From assembly GCA_902362725.1 (NCBI GenBank), contig CABIXM010000008.1:65791-129790 (forward strand): a DNA stretch of 64,000 nt, read 5' to 3'. Source of the stretch: Clostridiaceae bacterium. GTDB taxonomy: Bacteria > Bacillota > Clostridia > Lachnospirales > Lachnospiraceae. The notes under the pieces were generated by a model. The model was not told the origin of the DNA and ran no database searches. It saw only the letters and a list, made by a program, of their open reading frames with translations. Each line of letters opens with the position of its first letter. Position 1 is the stretch's first letter. Below, piece by piece: positions 8,326 to 15,969 of this stretch. The translations under genes and the position numbers were made by a program.

Positions 8326-9048
8326 ATGTTCGAAGACTTAAAAAAAGGTCTTTACCAGACATTTATCCTGGATGACAACTACCAGTATTTTATCAAGGGC
8401 ATCCAGACGACGTTGATTGTCACAGTTTTTGCGCTGATCGTCGGCGTGATTCTCGGCGTGATTGTGGCGATTATCCGTTCTGCCCACGACCAGCAGCCGG
8501 AGCGTAAGAAAAATATCTTTCTGCAGCTGGCCAACGCCATTTGTCAGATTTATCTGACGGTTATCCGTGGAACCCCCATGATGGTACAGCTTCTGATCAT
8601 GTGGTTCGTGGTCTGGGCCAGCGCCCGCGCCACTGACTCAAACATGATTCGCTGCGCGATCCTGGCCTTCGGTATCAACTCCGGAGCCTATGTGGCCGAG
8701 ATCATCCGTTCCGGTATCATGTCCATCGACAAGGGTCAGATGGAGGCGGGACGTTCCGTAGGACTGACCTACGCCACCACCATGCGCTGCATCATTATTC
8801 CGCAGGCGTTCAAAAACGTACTGCCTGCCCTGGGAAATGAGCTGATTACCCTGTTAAAGGAGACATCCGTCGTGACGGTTATCGGACTTCGCGACCTGAC
8901 CAAGGGCGCGCTGATTATTCAGTCCAAGACCTATCAGGCCTTCGTGCCGTTCTTTGCCATTGCCGGTATATATCTGGTCATGGTACTGGGTCTGTCCTGG
9001 CTGATGGGAAAACTGGAAAGGAGACTGAGACAGAGTGATTTACGTTAA
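8326..9048 (+). CDS. Polar amino-acid ABC transporter permease (HisM/GlnP type)
   Basis: A 240-residue integral membrane protein with about five helices. The N-terminal helix ([18 protein letters not shown]) matches the start of the HisMQ-type permease domain, [17 protein letters not shown] is the family signature near the membrane entry, and the cytoplasmic EAA loop is seen as [20 protein letters not shown] with the conserved Gly. It forms the channel of the importer with the binding protein upstream and the ATPase downstream; the single permease probably acts as a homodimer. The ATPase gene overlaps its last 14 bases. Confidence 0.93.
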   Translation: MFEDLKKGLYQTFILDDNYQYFIKGIQTTLIVTVFALIVGVILGVIVAIIRSAHDQQPERKKNIFLQLANAICQIYLTVIRGTPMMVQLLIMWFVVWASARATDSNMIRCAILAFGINSGAYVAEIIRSGIMSIDKGQMEAGRSVGLTYATTMRCIIIPQAFKNVLPALGNELITLLKETSVVTVIGLRDLTKGALIIQSKTYQAFVPFFAIAGIYLVMVLGLSWLMGKLERRLRQSDLR

Positions 9049-9757
9049 GGATCTGGCCAAAGCATTTGGCGACAATCATGTTATCAAAAATATCAATATG
9101 CATATTACACCGGGCGAGAAGGTGGTTATCGTAGGTCCCTCCGGATCCGGTAAATCCACATTCCTGCGCTGCCTGAACCTTCTGGAGCAGCCCACCGGCG
9201 GCAGCATTACCTTCGACGGGCAGGAGATCACAGCCCCGGGTGTGGATGTCAATAAGATCCGCCGCCGTATGGGTATGGTATTCCAGCATTTCAACCTGTT
9301 TGCAAATCTGACTGTGAAGGAAAATATCATGCTGGCTCCGGTGCAGCTGAAGCTGAAGACCAAGGCCGAGGCGGAAGCAGAGGCCATGCGTCTGCTGAAG
9401 CTGGTTAATCTGGAAGAAAAAGCGGATTCCTATCCGGCCCAGCTGTCCGGCGGACAGAAGCAGCGAATTGCCATTGTTCGTTCCCTGGCGATGGATCCGG
9501 AAGTGATGCTCTTCGATGAGCCCACCTCCGCCCTGGACCCTGAGATGGTAGGAGAGGTTCTGGAACTGATGAAGAAGCTAGCTGACGACGGCATGACCAT
9601 GGTGGTCGTGACCCACGAGATGGGCTTCGCCCGTGAGGTAGCCACCCGCGTGGTATTCATGGACGGCGGTTACATCAAGGAGGAGAACAATCCGAAAGAC
9701 TTCTTTGAGCATCCGCAGGATCCACGTCTGCAGGATTTCTTATCCAAAGTACTCTAA
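9035..9757 (+). CDS. Polar amino-acid ABC transporter ATP-binding protein (GlnQ type)
   Basis: The 240-residue ATPase drives the importer. It shows Walker [10 protein letters not shown], the Q-loop in [13 protein letters not shown], signature LSGGQKQR, Walker [14 protein letters not shown] and the switch His in [10 protein letters not shown]. It starts with GTG inside the end of the permease gene (14-base overlap) and AAAGGAGA about ten bases upstream supports that start. Overlap implies translational coupling of the two membrane-complex genes. A strong terminator follows, so this is the last gene of the operon. Family placement is with GlnQ/HisP transporters; the substrate remains open. Confidence 0.95.
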   Translation: MIYVKDLAKAFGDNHVIKNINMHITPGEKVVIVGPSGSGKSTFLRCLNLLEQPTGGSITFDGQEITAPGVDVNKIRRRMGMVFQHFNLFANLTVKENIMLAPVQLKLKTKAEAEAEAMRLLKLVNLEEKADSYPAQLSGGQKQRIAIVRSLAMDPEVMLFDEPTSALDPEMVGEVLELMKKLADDGMTMVVVTHEMGFAREVATRVVFMDGGYIKEENNPKDFFEHPQDPRLQDFLSKVL

Positions 9758-9767
9758 AGACAAGCAC

Positions 9768-9814
9768 AACCGCTGTCAGAGCCCCATTTTCAGGGCCGGA
9801 CAGCGGTTTTTTTT
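9768..9814 (+). terminator. Terminator of the amino-acid transporter operon
   Basis: A 10-bp stem (AACCGCTGTC and complement) is followed directly by eight T. A GC-rich inner pairing extends the hairpin. Confidence 0.9.
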
Positions 9815-9896
9815 AATTTCATCATTCTTTCGTAAGAATTTCTTAATCGACTTTATATTTTTTTTAGAGGCTGGACATATCTTAGTCACAATTCCC

Positions 9897-10021
9897 TGAT
9901 ATAGTATTAAATGTAGCAAGAACACATATCAGTATTTCATTCATAACACTCGGGGACTTCCGGGAGGAAGCCCCCACTCCCTCGTAAATATGGGTTTCTC
10001 AGAAATGAGAAGCCCTTTTTT
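9897..10021 (+). ncRNA. Candidate small RNA of about 110 nt
   Basis: An extended -10 element TGATATAGT (9897-9905) is followed by a stretch with no reading frame of note, a GC-rich hairpin at 9952-9974 (GGGG-A-CTTCC with GGAAG-CCCC) and a clear terminator at 9992-10021 (GGGTTTCTC/GAGAAGCCC plus TTTTTT). Together they outline a structured transcript from about 9912 to 10021. It matches no RNA family I know. Confidence 0.4.
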
Positions 10022-10022
10022 G

Positions 10023-10139
10023 ATGCCAATTTTGGCGAGTTTACCAGAGATTTACCAGATTTGGTGGGAAAGAGAGTTTGGTATGTTCATTGTCGCTCTC
10101 GTTGGATTGTGTTATACAATCTTCGGGAGAAAAAAATAG
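10023..10139 (+). pseudogene. Holin-like (type I) toxin remnant
   Basis: A 38-codon frame ends in FGMFIVALVGLCYTIFGRKK, which closely resembles the C-terminus of short hydrophobic holin-like toxins (one membrane helix, charged KK end). The first 18 residues (MPILASLPEIYQIWWERE) do not resemble the usual toxin start, so the 5' part seems to have been replaced. No good ribosome binding site precedes 10023; an 18-codon version from the ATG at 10083 is also possible. Its 3' end is overlapped by the terminator of an antisense RNA on the other strand, the layout expected of a type I toxin-antitoxin pair. I infer an inactive or altered toxin. Confidence 0.5.
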
Positions 10140-10234
10140 CCGCCACTACTCGCAATAGTGACGGCTGGCCTCGTAAGAGGTAAAAGCTTATAACTACGGG
10201 GTAGGCCGGATTACTCTGGCTTTCCCTATATCTA
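10131..10234 (-). ncRNA. Antisense RNA, probable type I antitoxin
   Basis: On the - strand a promoter at 10268-10240 would start a transcript near 10233. It ends about 100 nt later at a hairpin (10166-10138, AGCCGTCACTA with TAGTGGCGGCT) followed by ATTTTTT. The transcript contains no open frame of note and its 3' end overlaps the end of the toxin remnant. Position, size and overlap fit an antisense antitoxin. Confidence 0.55.
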
Positions 10235-10239
10235 TCATC

Positions 10240-10268
10240 AATATATCACATTTGGCAGCAGGACGCAA
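10240..10268 (-). promoter_or_regulatory. Promoter of the antisense RNA
   Basis: Read on the - strand, TTGCGT (10268-10263) and TATATT (10245-10240) are separated by exactly 17 bp. Confidence 0.6.
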
Positions 10269-10282
10269 GGGGATATATACAG

Positions 10283-10326
10283 AAAATATAAGGAAAATAT
10301 AAGGAAAATATAAGGAAAATATAAGG
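10283..10326. repeat. Four tandem copies of an 11-bp unit
   Basis: The unit AAAATATAAGG is repeated four times without change, just upstream of the antisense RNA promoter and beyond the end of the next gene. Such arrays can change copy number by slippage. Confidence 0.95.
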
Positions 10327-10351
10327 ATCCTCCGCGTGCACCAGCCAGAAT

Positions 10352-10558
10352 CTACTCTTCAGCAGATGTTTTTATGGAGGTTCGCTCCATTCGTTCATCA
10401 ATCGCCTTTTTAATATAGTCGTTTACGGATTCGCCGGAGGCTTCGGCTGCGGCCTTTATTTCCTCGTACTTTTCTTTCTGGACGTCCAGGGGGATGCGCT
10501 TGAGGTTCTTTTTAGCGTAGTTATACATGGACTGTTTTTGACCTTCTGTTAATGGCAT
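10352..10558 (-). CDS. Small ribbon-helix-helix-like protein
   Basis: The 68-residue protein contains RIPLDVQKEKYEEIKAAAEA followed by SGESVNDYIKKAIDERM, which fits the strand-helix-helix pattern of Arc/CopG-type DNA-binding proteins (basic strand, then two helices with a Gly-Glu-Ser turn). Similar short proteins are common in accessory regions of clostridia. The start is uncertain: no Shine-Dalgarno site precedes 10558, while the internal Met at residue 11 has a weak GAAGG upstream. No toxin gene is adjacent, so I do not call it an antitoxin. It lies between the toxin-antitoxin remnant and the BlaI operon. Confidence 0.6.
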   Translation of the reverse strand: MPLTEGQKQSMYNYAKKNLKRIPLDVQKEKYEEIKAAAEASGESVNDYIKKAIDERMERTSIKTSAEE

Positions 10559-10687
10559 TCGAATACATCGGTATGATTCAGCAGGTGCGGAAAGCCTTTA
10601 TAGAGCAGAAACGGATCTGCCTGCAGTTGGGGCGCCGGAGCGAGATAGAAGTGGACGGGCAGAGGGACTTTGTATTTTTGAATAACG

Positions 10688-10738
10688 GCCCGCCACATTC
10701 TCGTAACTTTAGTGACGAGTTAGGCGGGCAAATTTTTT
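10688..10738 (+). terminator. Terminator without an obvious gene
   Basis: GCCCGCC/GGCGGGC with an inner CTCGT/ACGAG pairing is followed by AAATTTTTT. The 130 bases upstream hold only an open frame without recognisable features. The rest of 10559-10918 shows nothing else I can support. It may mark the end of a lost gene. Confidence 0.7.
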
Positions 10739-10918
10739 GCCAAGTTATCGAACTGGTGTTTACTCTCCGGCTAACATATGGTATAATCGAAACATGGAAA
10801 AAGATATATTTACTATGGAAAATACATGATTAATTTTATCAAGACGTAAGTATTCTTTTCTTATCTCTAATTCTATGTCAAAGTGCAATCCCAATATGGT
10901 ATAACTGAAAAGGTAACG

Positions 10919-10988
10919 TACAGGAATGTAGATTTGCTATTGACGATGTCAATATATATGTATATATTTAAATTAGACAAAAGTCTAA
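10919..10988 (+). promoter_or_regulatory. Promoter and operators of the blaI-like operon
   Basis: TTGACG (10940-10945) and TATATT (10963-10968) are 17 bp apart. TACA-GGAA-TGTA (10919-10930), like BlaI/MecI operator half-sites, lies just upstream of the -35 box. A perfect TTAGAC-AAAA-GTCTAA palindrome (10973-10988) covers the expected transcription start. The arrangement suggests autorepression by the first gene. Confidence 0.65.
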
Positions 10989-10989
10989 T

Positions 10990-11394
10990 ATGAGACAAGA
11001 TAAGAAGAAATGGGGTGGAGGTTTGAAAAAATTACCCGATGCGCAACTGGAACTGATGCTGATTATCTGGGATGCAGACAGACCTGTGACCAGAGCGGAG
11101 ATTGAAGAAAAGATGGATGACAGTAGAGACGTGCTGCCGAATACGGTGCTGGCTCTGCTGTCCCGTCTGGAAAAACGGGGATTTGTAAAGAAAGAGCGGG
11201 ATGGGAAGATCAATCACTACAGTGCCCTGGTGGAACGGGAGCCCTATATGAAGGAAGCCAGCAAGGGAATTTTGAAGCAGATGTTTCAGGGTTCTCTGAA
11301 AAATTTTGCTGCTGCTCTTTATGATGGAGAGGAACTCAGTGAAGAAGATGCAAAAGAGCTGATGGAATTTCTGGAAAGCAAGGTCAAGAGGTAG
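10990..11394 (+). CDS. BlaI/MecI/CopY-family transcriptional repressor
   Basis: A 134-residue winged-helix repressor. LKKLPDAQLELMLIIWDADRP is the typical BlaI beginning, TVLALLSRLEKRGFVKKERDG forms the recognition helix and wing, and the C-terminal helices (KNFAAALYDGEELSEEDAKE) serve dimerisation. In BlaI/BlaR1 systems the M56 peptidase encoded next triggers cleavage of this repressor. The start is uncertain: the ATG at 10990 touches the operator palindrome and has no ribosome binding site, while a TTG at 11023 gives the usual MKKLPD beginning but sits one base from GGAGG. The M56 gene starts four bases after the stop codon, a clear operon. Confidence 0.88.
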   Translation: MRQDKKKWGGGLKKLPDAQLELMLIIWDADRPVTRAEIEEKMDDSRDVLPNTVLALLSRLEKRGFVKKERDGKINHYSALVEREPYMKEASKGILKQMFQGSLKNFAAALYDGEELSEEDAKELMEFLESKVKR

Positions 11395-11398
11395 CGCT

Positions 11399-13567
11399 AT
11401 GAGAGAGTTTTTTATCTATGCATTGCAGAATCTTCTTGTACTGGATGCTTTGATTCTGATTTTGTGGCTGCTGGATGGACGTTTTTCCTGGAAATCGGGG
11501 CATCTTTGGCGGAAATGGCTGTGGCTGCTTGTGTGTATACGGATGCTGCTTCCGGTGGAGTTCCATCTTGAGGATCTGAATCAGTCCTGGAAAGGCTGGC
11601 AGGTTCAGCTGGAAGTGGAAACGGATGATGCTTCCCGGACAGACAGGGAAGCGGAGGAAGAGATTTTCCTAAATGGAGAATCGACTTATGCACAGATGCC
11701 ATCCGCTGATACTGCTTCGGTGCAGTCAGCGTCAGAGGGTGACAAAGAACAAGCAGCGGTCTCAGAAAAGAATCACACATCTGAAGAAGCGAAAGCAGAG
11801 AAGCAGGAAGCTTTTTCTGGTTTTCTGTGGAAGCAGAAAACGCTGATTCTGTCCGGTATCTGGCTTTTGGGCTTCCTGGTGCTGCTGTTTTATCATATTC
11901 TGCAGTATTACCTGCTTAGGGATTTCTTTTTTGGAGATTCCAGAACCTGTCAGGATGAGAAAGTGACAGGGCTTGTGAGAAGCTGGTGCAGAAGCTATCA
12001 TATCAAAAAAGTGCCGGAGCTTCTCTGGAAGGAGCAGCTTCCTACCCCTGTGACCTTTGGATATTTCCGGAAAAAACTGGTATTTCCGCCGGAACTCTTT
12101 GAAGAAGAGGAAATGCCACTGGTTCTGCGGCACGAGCTCATGCATCTGAAATACAGGGATTCCTGGTACAAGGCCATCCTGCTTCTGGTCTGCGATCTGT
12201 ACTGGTTCAATCCGGTTTTCTGGGTGATGAAAAAGCTGGCATTCCGGGACGTGGAGTATGTCTGTGATGAACGGGTCACCAGGGAAATGAAGCCGGAAGA
12301 AAAGAAGCAGTACGGCGAAACTATTTTAAAGGCAGCCAGGTACAGCACAGGAAAACCGGCACCTGCCCTGGTTCCCTTTGCCCTTCGGAAAAAGGATATA
12401 AAGAAGCGGATGAATAATCTGTTCGTTTTCCGGAACTGGCGTGGAGGCTTCATTCCATTCCTGCTGGCGCTTCTGGGGGTAGGACTTCTGGAAATGGGGA
12501 TTACGGTATCTGTCAAAGAGATTCCGGTAGAGGCAGCTGCGGAGCAGACGCCTGTGAACTGGGAGGAAGAGGAAGTCATCGCAGGAACTTATCCCACGGA
12601 CGATCTGCAGGCGCTGAACCGGCAGAAGGATGCGAAAAGCTCTTATATTACGGATCGGTTTACAGGTTTTAATCATTACTATATTGATGAGAACGGTACC
12701 CTTTGGGGAACCGGGGAAAATGACAGCTGGCAGCTGGGCATCACAAAGGAAAGCGATATCAATAACCTGGATGTGACCTATACGGAGCCGATGAAAATAG
12801 CGGAGCATGTGGTGCATGTGGATGCGAATGTGAACAGTACCTTTGTGATCTGGATAACAGAGGATGGAAATCTGTATGGACAGGGAGCCAATACCTGGGG
12901 GGCACTCCGGCTTCCCATGAAAGAAAATGAACCATGGAATCCCTGGCTGAATCTGACAATGGAACCTCAGCTTCTGATGGAGCATGTCACCTATGCTTCC
13001 GCAGGTCAGGAATGTATCTCTGTGCTGACGGAGGACAAAAAGGTCTGGTGGTGGGGACGGATGCAGGCTACCACCGGAACCGAAGGGCCTGGCAATCTGT
13101 TCGCAGAGGAACCCAGGCTGATGGTGGAGAACGCCAGGTATACGGTCTGTGGCCTTGCCACTGCGGCGGCCATCGATGAAGAGAATCGTCTGTGGCTGTG
13201 GGGCTGTAATGTCTGGGGACAATGTGCCACAGAAGGAGAGGACTATCTGGAGGAACCCTATATGGCCTGTACAGATGTGGAAATGGTCTGGACCGATTTT
13301 CTGAGCGCCCGCCAGAATGTGTTTGATCCGGCAGAGTGGATGGGAATGAACCCGTATGGCAGTTCTGAAAAAGACTGCATACATTCCTATACGACGTTCA
13401 TCCGAAAAACAGATGGACAGATGTATGCCTGCGGGATGGATCTGGGGGCTTTCGTGAAGTCGGTCAAGCTGTTTGGAGACTTATATGTAGAAAACTCCGA
13501 ACGTCCGGAGGATTATGTACGGAGTTATTCGCCGTATTTTCTCCCGGTAGAAATTATAGAAGAATAG
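11399..13567 (+). CDS. M56 (BlaR1-type) membrane metallopeptidase with C-terminal RCC1-like propeller
   Basis: The 722-residue protein starts with membrane helices (to about residue 45), a charged loop, another helix near 140-165, then a zinc peptidase domain with HELMH (His245, Glu246, His249) and the downstream DVEYVCDERV glutamate region. After a final helix (about 350-370, FIPFLLALLGVGLLEMG) the C-terminus should be outside the cell. Where BlaR1 has a penicillin-binding sensor, this one has about five RCC1-like repeats from residue 415 on, seen as DENGTLWGTGEN, EDGNLYGQGAN, EDKKVWWWG, EENRLWLWGCN and TDGQMYACGMD. I infer an envelope sensor whose ligand is unknown and which relieves repression by the upstream BlaI-like protein. 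Confidence 0.85.
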   Translation: MREFFIYALQNLLVLDALILILWLLDGRFSWKSGHLWRKWLWLLVCIRMLLPVEFHLEDLNQSWKGWQVQLEVETDDASRTDREAEEEIFLNGESTYAQMPSADTASVQSASEGDKEQAAVSEKNHTSEEAKAEKQEAFSGFLWKQKTLILSGIWLLGFLVLLFYHILQYYLLRDFFFGDSRTCQDEKVTGLVRSWCRSYHIKKVPELLWKEQLPTPVTFGYFRKKLVFPPELFEEEEMPLVLRHELMHLKYRDSWYKAILLLVCDLYWFNPVFWVMKKLAFRDVEYVCDERVTREMKPEEKKQYGETILKAARYSTGKPAPALVPFALRKKDIKKRMNNLFVFRNWRGGFIPFLLALLGVGLLEMGITVSVKEIPVEAAAEQTPVNWEEEEVIAGTYPTDDLQALNRQKDAKSSYITDRFTGFNHYYIDENGTLWGTGENDSWQLGITKESDINNLDVTYTEPMKIAEHVVHVDANVNSTFVIWITEDGNLYGQGANTWGALRLPMKENEPWNPWLNLTMEPQLLMEHVTYASAGQECISVLTEDKKVWWWGRMQATTGTEGPGNLFAEEPRLMVENARYTVCGLATAAAIDEENRLWLWGCNVWGQCATEGEDYLEEPYMACTDVEMVWTDFLSARQNVFDPAEWMGMNPYGSSEKDCIHSYTTFIRKTDGQMYACGMDLGAFVKSVKLFGDLYVENSERPEDYVRSYSPYFLPVEIIEE

Positions 13568-13581
13568 AGGAGACAAGACGT

Positions 13582-15087
13582 ATGAAAAGAGAAAGCAGAC
13601 AGGAGTTTGATGAATGGAATGAGGAGGAGAGTGGTTTTTCCGTACGAACTGTGCTTGCAGTTCTGGCGGCCATCCTGTGTGTGCTGGGACTATGTGCTGT
13701 TCTGTATTTTCTGATTTTCCGGGGCGAAAAGGAAGAACCGGAAAAAGCCGAGGAAGTTCAGGTCATTGCCGATACGGAAGAGGAAATAGTGGATAAAGAG
13801 GAGCTGGATTATGAAGATCCGCAGAGCACGGAGAATCTGACTTCCGATGAGACCGGGGCAGAAACGGCAGTTTCAAAAATTCTGATTTCTGAACATGCAG
13901 CAGAAACGGATGATGTGACCCTTGGTATTGATGTTTCCCGGTTTCAGGGAACTATTGACTGGAAAGCAGTTGCAGATGCAGGCATCGATTTTGCCATGAT
14001 ACGGGTGGGCTATCGTACCCAGAGCAGCGGAGAGATTGTGGAGGACAGCAATGCCCGGTATAACATGCAGGAAGCGTCGGCAAACGGAATCAAAATAGGT
14101 GCTTACTTTTTCTCCACAGCAGTATCGGAAGCAGAAGCAGTGGAGGAAGCACAGTGGGCAGCAGATATCATTTCCCAGTATCCCATTACCTACCCGGTAG
14201 CCTACAACTGCGAGGGGTTTGAAAATCCGGAGAACCGGCTGTACAGTCTTACCAAAACGGAGCGGACCGACTGTGCCATTGCCTTTCTGAATGAGATTTA
14301 CAAGCAGGGCTACACCCCGGTGTTTTACGCTTCCAAAAACGAAATGGAAGAAGATTTGAAATGGGAAACCTCCCGGATTGACAAGAGCTTTAAGATCTGG
14401 GTATCCCAGTATCCGGCGGCGCCCTATCCCCAGACAGTTACATCCAGCTACAGCGGCACGCATGTCATGTGGCAGTATACCAACAATGGTACGGTAGCAG
14501 GCGTTCCAAAGCCGGTGGATGCCAATGTGGCGTATTTCGGATATGAGAGCAGCGCCCAGGCACAGAACCAGGAAGCACCGGAAGAGGCCGAGGCGGATGT
14601 GGAGGCACTGATGAAGTTTCAGAAGGTAGAAGAAACAGTTACGTCTAAAGACGTGACCAACCTGCGTGATATGCCCAGCCAGGGCTCCGACAGTACGGTA
14701 CTTCGGACCCTGACCAATGGAGAGACGGCCACCAGAACCGGCATCAGTGACAGCGGCTGGTCCCGGCTTCTCATTGACGGCGAACGCTATTATGCAGTAT
14801 CCAACTATCTGACGACGGATTTATCCCATCAGACGCCGGTGAAGGAGCCGGATGACGGATTGAAGACGAAATCTACGAAGGTTTCGGAAAATGTGACACC
14901 GAAGATCGAAGTAAACCTGCGGAAGCTTCCCAGCGTGACGAATCCGGATGCGGTTGTGGTGGCAACGGTCACTGCAGGCGAAGTCTTTGTGCGGACCGGA
15001 ATCAATACAGATTATGGATGGTCCAGGGTGGAATACAATGGACAGACTCTGTATTGCGTAAGCAGCTATCTGAATGTGGTGGAGTAA
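13582..15087 (+). CDS. Membrane-anchored GH25 lysozyme-like protein with two SH3-like domains
   Basis: The 501-residue protein has a short cytoplasmic N-terminus, one membrane helix (about 21-48), an acidic linker, a GH25 domain (about 113-325) and two C-terminal SH3-type domains (about 345-415 and 425-500), which usually bind the cell wall. The GH25 domain begins with TLGIDVSRFQGTIDW, keeping the first catalytic Asp. At the DxE pair it reads AYNCEGF, so the first Asp is Asn while the Glu remains; VDANVAYF keeps the late Asp. Muramidase activity may therefore be reduced. It starts 14 bases after the M56 gene with GAGGAG upstream, so it belongs to the same operon and could be its output. Confidence 0.88.
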   Translation: MKRESRQEFDEWNEEESGFSVRTVLAVLAAILCVLGLCAVLYFLIFRGEKEEPEKAEEVQVIADTEEEIVDKEELDYEDPQSTENLTSDETGAETAVSKILISEHAAETDDVTLGIDVSRFQGTIDWKAVADAGIDFAMIRVGYRTQSSGEIVEDSNARYNMQEASANGIKIGAYFFSTAVSEAEAVEEAQWAADIISQYPITYPVAYNCEGFENPENRLYSLTKTERTDCAIAFLNEIYKQGYTPVFYASKNEMEEDLKWETSRIDKSFKIWVSQYPAAPYPQTVTSSYSGTHVMWQYTNNGTVAGVPKPVDANVAYFGYESSAQAQNQEAPEEAEADVEALMKFQKVEETVTSKDVTNLRDMPSQGSDSTVLRTLTNGETATRTGISDSGWSRLLIDGERYYAVSNYLTTDLSHQTPVKEPDDGLKTKSTKVSENVTPKIEVNLRKLPSVTNPDAVVVATVTAGEVFVRTGINTDYGWSRVEYNGQTLYCVSSYLNVVE

Positions 15088-15348
15088 TAAGCAGTAAAAT
15101 ATAAAAAATCCATCATGCAGTTTATAAAAAATTAAGGGTTGGAACAGGTCACAAACCTTGAATTCTATTTTTTATTCTTTAAATGTAGAGTGTAGAAATC
15201 ATGGTATTCGTGTCATATTGCGAGATATTATTGAAAATAATCGTGCTTATTAGTGCGAAAACTGAAGAAAATTCCGTTGATTTTTGCATGAATATTTGTC
15301 ATGCTATGGTCAGTACCTTTAAGGAGGACGGATTATGTATAGAAAGAT

Positions 15349-15831
15349 TATGGGCTTCTTGAATGGCTTTGCCTGTCTGGCATCGTGTCAAGGGTTTACA
15401 AGGTGGAGCAAATCAAAAAGCCGCTGGAAAACTATCGTGATATTGATGCGTTTAAGATTTATGTGTCTGACTTGGGATTACTTTGTGCCAAGAAGGATTT
15501 AGCTGCCAATGACATTCTTTATATGGTCGAGGAAATTAACGACTTTAAGGGCGGTATGGCGGAGAACTATGTCAATGTGCAGCTCTCCATAAACAGCTAT
15601 TACACTTATTATTGGGAGTCAGAGCGGGGGGCAGAGGTTGATTTTATCATTCAGCGTGACGGGCAGCTCATTCCCATTGAAGTCAAATCTGCCGATAACA
15701 CCAGAGCCAAGAGCTTAAAGGTCTATATGGACACCTACAAGCCCGCTTATGCGATTAAGCTCTCCACTAAAAACTTCGGCTTTGAGGACAACAAAAAAAT
15801 CGTTCCTCTCTATGCGGCATTTTGTATCTGA
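15349..15831 (+). pseudogene. C-terminal remnant of a DUF4143-type AAA ATPase
   Basis: The frame from about 15349 reads YGLLEWLCLSGIVSRVYKVE and continues to SERGAEVDFIIQRDG and PIEVKSADNTRAKS, the usual C-terminal (DUF4143, nuclease-like fold) part of ATPases of the family that normally have about 400 residues. An in-frame stop at 15340-15342 lies just before, and the whole P-loop half is missing, so only about 160 residues remain. No ribosome binding site fits the GTG at 15385. The 250 bases before it (15090-15340) are A+T-rich and hold no gene I recognise. It is probably a relic of an accessory gene. Confidence 0.8.
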
Positions 15832-15904
15832 AATCAATATTTTGACGATAACGCTCACAGAAAATACAGGCGGAGATTCTGGCAGATATGACAGATTGAG
15901 TATC

Positions 15905-15953
15905 AAAAAAACGATGGGTCAACCGGCAAGTAGACCGGAGCCCATCGTTTTTT
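15905..15953. terminator. Bidirectional terminator downstream of galK
   Basis: ACGATGGG/CCCATCGT with an inner CCGG pairing is flanked by AAAAAA on the left and TTTTTT on the right, so it can end both galK on the - strand and anything arriving on the + strand. Confidence 0.85.
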
Positions 15954-15969
15954 GACTCAGAATCTGGAT

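Noticed and set aside
10030..10075. TTTACCAGAGATTTACCAGA as an integration (att) site
   Set aside because: Phrases like this occur near tyrosine integrase sites, but there is no integrase gene nor a second copy of the sequence in the window.
10552..10833. Open frame of 93 codons on the + strand between the RHH-like gene and the BlaI operon
   Set aside because: Its start overlaps the start of the - strand gene, it has no ribosome binding site, it runs through a terminator, and the product resembles nothing I know.
15335..15500. ATG at 15335 with AAGGAGG upstream
   Set aside because: The frame gives a short, Arg/Trp-rich product without any likeness; the other frame clearly encodes the DUF4143 tail. 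The site may be left over from a lost gene.
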